NCBI GenBank assembly: GCA_902489575.1
Contig: CABUAQ010000067.1
Coordinates: 1 to 11,390 of the forward strand
DNA: 11,390 nucleotides
Direction of reading: 5' to 3'
Source: an uncultured bacterium
Lineage (GTDB): Bacteria; Cyanobacteriota; Vampirovibrionia; Gastranaerophilales; Gastranaerophilaceae
Part shown: piece after piece, positions 6,829-11,390 of the stretch
Layout of the letters: each line of letters opens with the position of its first letter
Numbering within the stretch: the first letter of the stretch is position 1
Notes under the pieces: model-generated
The model's database searches: none
Told to the model about the DNA's origin: nothing
The model's input: only the letters and a program-made list of their open reading frames with translations
Translations under genes and position numbers: made by a program

Positions 6829-7413
6829 TTAAATATTCATTTCAGAAGAGTTTGTGAAAAAATCTAATATTTTATCATTAAATCTATTATCAACTGCACT
6901 ATACGGGTATATAGTCCCTCCAAATTCTTTTTTAACATGTGATATAGCTGATTGTATTTTGTTTTTAGAAATACAATCAACTTTAGTTACAACTGTTATT
7001 ATAGGAAGCTCGTATGTTAAAACCCATTCCCTCATCTGGTAATCATTTTTCTGAATTTCGTGTCTTGCATCAATCAATTGGACTAAGCAGGTTATCTGTT
7101 CTCGTTTTAGTAAATATTCTTCTAAGTATTTCTGCCATTTATTTTGAGCTTCTTTAGAAACCTTAGCGTATCCATATCCCGGAAGATCTGATATTATAAA
7201 CTCATCCGAAAAGTTGAAAAAATTTATAAGTCTTGTTTTCCCCGGAGTATTAGATGTTTTAGCAAGTTTTTTATTATTTGCTAACCCGTTGATAAAAGAA
7301 GATTTTCCAACATTAGAACGACCTAAAAGTGGAAATTCCGGCAGGTTAAAATTAGGGCATTGGCTTAATTTTTCTGCACTTATTACAAATTTTGCATTCA
7401 TATATGGTTTCAT
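6829..7413 (-). CDS. engB: Ribosome-biogenesis GTPase EngB (YsxC/YihA)
   Basis: A 194-aa TrmE-Era-EngA-EngB-Septin GTPase of normal length, needed in the cytoplasm for maturation of the large ribosomal subunit. All G motifs are present: G1 GRSNVGKSS (31-39), G2 with T56 in TPGKTR (56-61), G3 DLPGYGYA (76-83), G4 TKVD (143-146) and G5 SAV (172-174). TPGKTR and DLPGYGYA are hallmarks of the EngB subfamily. Its ATG overlaps the stop of the upstream 88-aa gene in an ATGA arrangement, with only a weak AGG about 10 bases upstream, so translation is probably coupled. No clear intrinsic terminator follows its stop; the inverted repeat at 6737-6800 lies 28 bases downstream but has no T run on this strand. 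Confidence 0.97.
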   Translation of the reverse strand: MKPYMNAKFVISAEKLSQCPNFNLPEFPLLGRSNVGKSSFINGLANNKKLAKTSNTPGKTRLINFFNFSDEFIISDLPGYGYAKVSKEAQNKWQKYLEEYLLKREQITCLVQLIDARHEIQKNDYQMREWVLTYELPIITVVTKVDCISKNKIQSAISHVKKEFGGTIYPYSAVDNRFNDKILDFFTNSSEMNI

Positions 7414-7676
7414 TTTAGTGAGGCCTTTTCTTTTTCTTCTCTTAGCTTCTTTTTATATAAAACTGTTTGAAATAAATTACACATTTTTTCGTTGTTTACA
7501 ACTGTTAATTGGGTTTTATTATTCACAAAATCGATATTAAATGAAGATTCTTGATTAAAAATATTTGCCTGAATATTAACTATTTGAAACAGCCCCTCAG
7601 TTAATACACTAAGAGGCTCTTTTAAAAATATTTCAAATGTTTTTCTGATATCGAATTTTTTCTTCATGATTAACAC
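7410..7676 (-). CDS. Unknown 88-aa protein coupled to engB
   Basis: I do not recognise this protein. It starts at a GTG (7676) with AGGA five bases upstream (7682-7685); an in-frame ATG three codons later (7667) lacks a well-placed site. The N-terminal half (residues about 8-40) is amphipathic and helix-prone. The middle has a beta-like stretch (SSFNIDFVNNKTQLTVVNN), and the C-terminus is a charged helix ending KKKLREEKEKASLK. There is no signal peptide and no clear membrane segment. It overlaps engB by 4 bases and begins 39 bases after the TPR gene, which argues for a real gene in a shared transcript. It uses TGA, the only complete gene here not ending in TAA. Confidence 0.7.
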   Translation of the reverse strand: MLIMKKKFDIRKTFEIFLKEPLSVLTEGLFQIVNIQANIFNQESSFNIDFVNNKTQLTVVNNEKMCNLFQTVLYKKKLREEKEKASLK

Positions 7677-7715
7677 ATATATCCTGAAATCCGTAATTTT
7701 ATTAAAATTTCTGGA

Positions 7716-9518
7716 TTAGATTTTTTGTTGGAATACTGTAATTCTTTGCATTACAGCACTTTTATCAGAAGCATTCGGGGCAAGTGCTAAATATTGTGTA
7801 TAATATTTAACAGCACCCTGATAATTACCTTCAGCTTCATAAGATTGAGCTTTCAACTTAGCAATTGACGGTGCATTATGATAAAAGTCGATTGCACGGT
7901 TGCAATATTCAATAGCAGATGCGTAGTTTCCTTCTTTATATTGGCGAAGTGCAATTTCAAAGAATTCATTTGATTTCATTTCGCATAAATTAATATAATG
8001 AATACCATTCTCTGCAATTCTGTTGTCAGGATCTGACATTAAAGCTTTTTGCAGTGCTTTTCTTGCTGTTCTAAATTGTTTATGTTGAACAAGGATTTCT
8101 GCCAGGTATAATTCATCATCAATACTTTCTGCGAAGTTGATAGCGTTTTCAAATGTATACACAGCATCCTTTTCTCTGCCTAAAGAAAGATATGCTTCAC
8201 CTTTGATTACCGTATCCATTAAACTGTTACTTGCTGATTGGATTATGTAATTTAAGTTCTCTTTTGTCAATTCCATCTGGTGGGTAATTTTACCGAGTTT
8301 GATTTTTGCAAGGTGAAGTTTTAAATCGTTAGGTGTTCTCTGTATTGCTTCATTTACATAATCATAAGCAAGATAAACGTCTTTATTCGTTGTAAAAGAA
8401 TTACTGTCAGCAGTATCCTTTGACATTTCATAATAAGTGTTTGCTAATCCTATAATGGCATTGTTATTATAAGTTGCGTCACCTAAAAGTCTGGAATAGT
8501 ATTCCAAAGCTTGCTGATACTTTTTAGTTTCTAATGACATATTAGCAACTCTATAGATACCTTCTTTGTAATTCGGGTTTAGAATAATTGCAGTTTTTAA
8601 CTCTTCCATAGCGAATTCATGATCTGATCTTCTTTCGTAAACTCCTGCCAAATTGATGTATGGACGAGAGTTTTCAGGTTTTACATGAATAGCTTTTTTA
8701 AATGAATTTATAGCAGCCGGCTGGTTGCCTTGTTTCAAGTACAATTCACCTTGAAGGTTCCATGCAGGAGAAGAATTTGGATTAATATGTAATGAGTGAT
8801 TTAGCCATGTTAAAGCTTTTGTATAATCACCGCGTCTTGCTTCCACCTGACCCATATGGTACATAGAAGTCGGGTTATGGGAATTGTATTTGATTGATTT
8901 TAAGTAATACTGTTCAGCTTGATCTAAATCACCTTCCAGCATTGCAATATTACCTAAATTATCATAAGCCGGTGCGAATGTCGGATTGTTTTTTATTGCA
9001 ACTTTGAATAAATCTTGGGCATCCTTTTTATTTCCCAGTTTTAAAGTTGCAACACCCATGGCGTTATACGCCTGATAGTAAGTGCTGTCTATACCCACAG
9101 CAGTTACAAATTCCTTAATAGCAGCATTTGAAAGATTTGTAATATTTTTTATATATTCAACATCTGAAGATGTTTGACGCATTAAATAAACAAGCCCTTG
9201 TGCGTAATGTAATTGAGCATCTTTCGGATATTTTTTCAACAGTTTATCTAATTCTGATTGTGCCGGAGCAAGCTTATATTGCTTTGCCATTGATACCAGC
9301 AGCAAACCTTTAGCATTTAAATCGTTAGGATTTTTGCTTAATATTTCTTTTAATTTTTCATCAGCAGTATCGTAGTTGTTATATTCAATCATTTTGTTTA
9401 TATCGGTATAACTTTTTGATACTTGTGCTTTTATAGGCTGGGCAGCAAACGATGGATTTATACATAACATAGAAACTGTCAATATCATTGACGTAACTAA
9501 TAATTTTTTACAATTCAT
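7716..9518 (-). CDS. Exported tetratricopeptide-repeat protein
   Basis: A 600-aa protein with a Sec signal peptide: KK at residues 4-5, a hydrophobic core to about 20, and an SFA|A-type cleavage site near residue 25. Six TPRs follow one another at exact 34-residue spacing (147-180, 181-214, 215-248, 249-282, 283-316, 317-350), with the pattern Y-x-x-G / A-x-x-F / P. Less regular helical repeats lie before (about 40-110) and after, and two good TPRs lie near the C-terminus (about 517-590). TPR arrays are protein-binding scaffolds. With export this suggests a role in envelope assembly or a secretion/pilus complex, but no enzymatic domain is visible and the partner is unknown. The start ATG has AGGTG at 9527-9531. 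It is first in a probable operon with the 88-aa gene and engB, and divergent from xerC. Confidence 0.9.
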   Translation of the reverse strand: MNCKKLLVTSMILTVSMLCINPSFAAQPIKAQVSKSYTDINKMIEYNNYDTADEKLKEILSKNPNDLNAKGLLLVSMAKQYKLAPAQSELDKLLKKYPKDAQLHYAQGLVYLMRQTSSDVEYIKNITNLSNAAIKEFVTAVGIDSTYYQAYNAMGVATLKLGNKKDAQDLFKVAIKNNPTFAPAYDNLGNIAMLEGDLDQAEQYYLKSIKYNSHNPTSMYHMGQVEARRGDYTKALTWLNHSLHINPNSSPAWNLQGELYLKQGNQPAAINSFKKAIHVKPENSRPYINLAGVYERRSDHEFAMEELKTAIILNPNYKEGIYRVANMSLETKKYQQALEYYSRLLGDATYNNNAIIGLANTYYEMSKDTADSNSFTTNKDVYLAYDYVNEAIQRTPNDLKLHLAKIKLGKITHQMELTKENLNYIIQSASNSLMDTVIKGEAYLSLGREKDAVYTFENAINFAESIDDELYLAEILVQHKQFRTARKALQKALMSDPDNRIAENGIHYINLCEMKSNEFFEIALRQYKEGNYASAIEYCNRAIDFYHNAPSIAKLKAQSYEAEGNYQGAVKYYTQYLALAPNASDKSAVMQRITVFQQKI

Positions 9519-9569
9519 GTTTTTTTCACCTGCTTTTTACTTTGTAACTATTCTAAATCTTTCAAAAAT

Positions 9570-9598
9570 ATTGTATAATAGTTAGCAGAAAAAAGCAA
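9570..9598 (-). promoter_or_regulatory. Promoter of the TPR-engB operon
   Basis: On the minus strand TTGCTT (9598-9593) and TACAAT (9575-9570) are separated by exactly 17 bases. The -35 matches consensus in only its first three bases, while the -10 matches five of six. It overlaps the -10 of xerC on the opposite strand. Confidence 0.4.
9574..9579 (+). promoter_or_regulatory. -10 element of xerC
   Basis: A perfect TATAAT lies 31 bases before the xerC ATG. The best -35 at 17 bases is TTCTAA (9551-9556), which is poor. The start point would fall near 9586, leaving a short leader with AAGG around 9600-9603 ahead of the ATG. Confidence 0.5.
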
Positions 9599-9610
9599 CA
9601 AGGTTAACAT

Positions 9611-10525
9611 ATGGCATTAAATGTAAAATCAAAGCAAAATTTAGAAGATTTTAAATCGTATATTCTGGTAGAAAAAAATTTTTCTAAACATACCGCAAAA
9701 GCTTATTATGCTGATATTTTAAGCTTTTTAATATGGTTAGATAATCAGGATTGTGAGACGGTAAATTTTTCAAAAGTTCGTGAATATTTGCACTACATTC
9801 AGATATTTAATTATAAGAAAACAACTGTTGCTAGAAAAATTGCATCTCTGCGAACCTTTTATAAATACTTGCATAGAGAGCAAAAAGTGGATAATAATCC
9901 GGCAGAAAGTTTAATTTCCCCCAAACGGCCTAGAGTGTTGCCAAAATTCCTTACAATGGATGAGGTTGAACAAATTCTAAATAATATCAATATAGATACT
10001 CCTGCTGGTTACAGAAACAGGGCAATATTAGAACTTCTCTGGGCAAGCGGAATGCGGGTTTCCGAGTTGAGCGGTCTTAATTTTGGAAGTTTAAATCTGG
10101 AGAATAATGAAATTACGGTATTTGGTAAGGGGTCAAAGGAGCGCATAATACTTATTACGGATAGAGCAAAGAAGTTTTTACAGGGTTATATTGATTATGC
10201 CAGAAATCTTGTTGCAAAGGGTTATACTCTTGAATCTATAACTGATACAACTCCTGTTTTTATTAACAAAACCGGTTACAGACTTCAAACAAGAATGATA
10301 AGAAATGTGATAAACGATATTGTAGATAAAATAGAGCTTCCGAAAAAAGTTACTCCGCACATGTTTAGACATAGTTTTGCTACACATTTAATTGAAAACG
10401 GTGCGGATTTAAGGGTTGTTCAAGAACTTCTTGGGCACGCAAGTATTTCAAATACGCAGATTTATACTCATATTTCTATGCAGCATATGAAAGATGTCTA
10501 TGAGCACACTCATCCAAGAGCTTAA
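9611..10525 (+). CDS. xerC: Site-specific tyrosine recombinase XerC/XerD
   Basis: A 304-aa tyrosine recombinase of the usual Xer length. With a partner it resolves chromosome dimers at dif by breaking and rejoining DNA through a 3'-phosphotyrosine link. The N-terminal SAM-like DNA-binding domain spans about 1-95 and the catalytic domain about 105-300. The full catalytic set is visible: R149 (GMRVSEL), K173 (GKGSKER), H250 and R253 (HMFRHSFATH), H276 (LLGHAS) and nucleophile Y285 (QIYTH). The VQELLGHA and TQIYTH segments resemble XerC slightly more than XerD, while the HPRA ending occurs in both, so the symbol is tentative. The ATG is preceded by a modest AAGG. No attachment site, cargo or other phage gene lies nearby, which favours the housekeeping enzyme over an integrase. 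Confidence 0.93.
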   Translation: MALNVKSKQNLEDFKSYILVEKNFSKHTAKAYYADILSFLIWLDNQDCETVNFSKVREYLHYIQIFNYKKTTVARKIASLRTFYKYLHREQKVDNNPAESLISPKRPRVLPKFLTMDEVEQILNNINIDTPAGYRNRAILELLWASGMRVSELSGLNFGSLNLENNEITVFGKGSKERIILITDRAKKFLQGYIDYARNLVAKGYTLESITDTTPVFINKTGYRLQTRMIRNVINDIVDKIELPKKVTPHMFRHSFATHLIENGADLRVVQELLGHASISNTQIYTHISMQHMKDVYEHTHPRA

Positions 10526-10534
10526 TTTGGTTAT

Positions 10535-10551
10535 ATGGCAGAATTTGCCAT
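10535..10551. repeat. Small hairpin after xerC
   Basis: ATGGCA and TGCCAT form a 6-bp stem with a 5-nt loop (GAATT), starting 10 bases after the xerC stop. There is no T run, so it is a poor intrinsic terminator. It ends 3 bases before the -35 of the next gene and could equally be an operator. Confidence 0.4.
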
Positions 10552-10553
10552 GA

Positions 10554-10582
10554 TTGACTAGTATATCTTAATGTGTTAAAAT
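10554..10582 (+). promoter_or_regulatory. Promoter of the prepilin gene
   Basis: TTGACT (10554-10559) and TAAAAT (10577-10582) are separated by exactly 17 bases, each matching consensus at five of six positions. This is the best sigma-70-type promoter in the window. The start point expected near 10589 lies downstream of the in-frame ATG at 10573, which rules that ATG out and supports the ATG at 10618. Confidence 0.75.
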
Positions 10583-10617
10583 TAGTATACAGGTTGTTTA
10601 TTTTGGATTTAATAAGT

Positions 10618-11220
10618 ATGAAATTTTGTAATAAAAAAAGCGCGTTTACACTATCAGAAGTTCTGCTAACGATTGCACTAATCGGATCTTTGGCTACAAT
10701 GACCTTATCAACAGTTGGTTCTTCTGTCCAACAGAGAGCGAGGCTTGCTGAATTTAGAACTGCATTTTCAAAAATGTCAATTACATTAAGAAGTATCACC
10801 TCTGAAGAAGGTAAAATTTATTCTTGTTATCTGGTTCCAAGCAATACCGAAATTGATGATTACGGGTTAAAAGTCGCTGCAGGAACTGCAGCACAAGCCG
10901 GTGAATGTGCAGACTTGATGGATGCTTTTGTTAGAGCAATGGGTGCAACACGTTTTTGCAAAAATGATCCTGTTGATGAAGGGTGTATTCCTCAAAATTA
11001 TCCGACAGCTGAGTCCGGATGTTTTACGAATTTTAACGGCGAAGCATATGTACTTGATAATAGTATGATTATATTTTCTGACGGCAATGAATCTCTTAAG
11101 CGTTTTGCAATAGATGTTAACGGTCGTAAAGGTCCTAATAGATGGGGTCAGGATATTTTTCCATTTTCTATAAACAAATCAACTATTTTAGGATTTTTAT
11201 CTATCATATTAATAACATAA
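10618..11220 (+). CDS. Type IV prepilin-like / pseudopilin protein, 3' end probably altered
   Basis: A 200-aa protein from the ATG at 10618. It opens with a class III (prepilin peptidase) signal: short basic leader MKFCNKKSA, then FTLSE with E at +5, then the hydrophobic helix of residues 15-33. Alanine rather than glycine precedes the cut. Such proteins are inserted in the inner membrane, trimmed by PilD and built into type IV pilus or type II secretion-like fibres. The body has several cysteines (YSC, GEC, RFC, EGC, SGC), probably for disulfides. Near the end is DVNGRKGPNRWGQDIF (166-181), a motif I associate with pilin-like proteins of gut Gastranaerophilales and relatives. The last 19 residues (182-200) lie antisense to an amidohydrolase-like start and are hydrophobic and pilin-unlike, so the true C-terminus may have been replaced. 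A weak GGA precedes the ATG. No assembly genes are nearby. Confidence 0.82.
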   Translation: MKFCNKKSAFTLSEVLLTIALIGSLATMTLSTVGSSVQQRARLAEFRTAFSKMSITLRSITSEEGKIYSCYLVPSNTEIDDYGLKVAAGTAAQAGECADLMDAFVRAMGATRFCKNDPVDEGCIPQNYPTAESGCFTNFNGEAYVLDNSMIIFSDGNESLKRFAIDVNGRKGPNRWGQDIFPFSINKSTILGFLSIILIT

Positions 11221-11246
11221 CCATTTTTTATAATAATATCATACAT
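11148..11246 (-). pseudogene. N-terminal fragment of an amidohydrolase-type enzyme
   Basis: This 32-codon frame begins MYDIIIKNGYVIN, continues with VDLFIENGKI, and stops two codons later at a TGA. The pattern MYDxIIKNGxVI(D/N) ... xDxxIENGKI is typical of the first beta strands of amidohydrolases such as dihydroorotase, dihydropyrimidinase/hydantoinase and D-aminoacylase, which normally run 380-480 residues. A good AGGGG lies 9 bases before the ATG, and the start overlaps the upstream gene by 8 bases, so this is a genuine translation start. The metal-binding HxH and everything after is missing; the DNA there instead encodes the pilin on the other strand. Too little remains to name the substrate. 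Confidence 0.55.
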
Positions 11247-11390
11247 TGCCTTTTTCCCCTCTTCTTATAATTTCTCTTTCTTCATCATTCATATTCACAT
11301 AAGCATAAGACATAACTATGCTTGGAACTTGTTCAAAATTATTTGCATCTAGTAAAAATTTAAACGTATCCTTTGGATTTTTTTGATATA
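11239..11390 (-). CDS. 3' end of an unknown gene (runs off the right edge)
   Basis: Forty-nine codons in one minus-strand frame enter from the right edge and stop at a TGA (11241-11239). The visible end includes FKFLLDANNFEQVPS and NMNDEEREIIRRGEKGNV, a soluble, charged, helix-prone C-terminus. It overlaps the amidohydrolase-like start by 8 bases, an arrangement typical of translationally coupled operon partners. I cannot assign a family from this tail. Confidence 0.6.
   Translation of the reverse strand, partial: YQKNPKDTFKFLLDANNFEQVPSIVMSYAYVNMNDEEREIIRRGEKGNV

Noticed and set aside
7688..7717. Hairpin after the TPR gene as an intrinsic terminator
   Set aside because: No T run follows on the minus strand, and the next gene's ribosome binding site is immediately downstream.
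9611..10525. Tyrosine recombinase as the integrase of a mobile element
   Set aside because: Its length and motifs fit housekeeping XerC/D. No direct repeats, tRNA target, excisionase or phage genes are seen around it.
10573..10617. Upstream in-frame ATG for the prepilin
   Set aside because: It lies between the -35 and -10 of a clear promoter, so it would not be in the transcript. Starting there would also give an over-long leader before the FTLSE site.
11239..11390. Resemblance of the EEREIIRRGEKGN tail to the EEE-RGRNAK segment of Mini-ribonuclease III
   Set aside because: The match is short, the RNAK core is not kept, and in that family the segment is internal rather than C-terminal.
1..11390. 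CRISPR arrays, tRNA or rRNA genes, insertion sequences, toxin-antitoxin pairs
   Set aside because: No regularly spaced repeats, cloverleaf-like segments, transposase motifs or recognisable toxin/antitoxin families were found on either strand.

Overview
The window is an AT-rich bacterial chromosomal segment holding mostly housekeeping genes. Nearly all genes end in TAA. Two features suggest an uncultured, diderm, gut-type anaerobe, perhaps a Gastranaerophilales/Melainabacteria-like (non-photosynthetic Cyanobacteriota) genome. One is a pilin-like protein with an A|FTLSE processing site and a late DxNGxKGPN motif; the other is the pairing of a flavodiiron protein with ferritin. This assignment is inference from recalled family style, and a low-GC Firmicute cannot be excluded from sequence reading alone.

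Layout: (1) 1-1950, minus strand: a two-gene operon of flavodiiron protein (fprA-like), then ferritin, closed by a strong hairpin terminator. A 15-bp Fur/PerR-type palindrome (14/15 match to the Fur 7-1-7 consensus) sits over the -35 region of its promoter. (2) 1948-6552, plus strand: mfd (transcription-repair coupling factor), then a PrsA/SurA-like lipoprotein peptidyl-prolyl isomerase, closed by an intrinsic terminator. mfd appears to have no leader: a TATAAT ends 6 bases before its ATG. (3) 6553-6828: about 280 bases with no ordinary gene, but with an excellent Shine-Dalgarno before a two-codon ORF, an in-frame continuation past the amber codon, another tiny hydrophobic ORF, and a bulged 15-bp inverted repeat. 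(4) 6829-9518, minus strand: signal-peptide TPR protein, an unknown 88-aa protein, and the ribosome-assembly GTPase EngB, probably one transcription unit. (5) 9611-10525, plus strand: a XerC/D tyrosine recombinase, divergent from the TPR gene, with overlapping promoters. (6) 10554-11220, plus strand: a prepilin-like protein with its own clear promoter. (7) 11148-11390, minus strand: the 3' end of an unknown gene running in from beyond the right edge, coupled to the first 32 codons of what looks like an amidohydrolase.

The most unusual point is the junction near 11150-11165. The pilin's C-terminal motif and the amidohydrolase's N-terminus meet head-on in overlapping DNA, so both genes look truncated there. 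This suggests a rearrangement breakpoint or an assembly chimera. The second most unusual region is the 6553-6828 gap. The rest is conventional core biology: iron/oxygen defence, transcription-coupled repair, envelope protein folding, ribosome assembly and chromosome dimer resolution.
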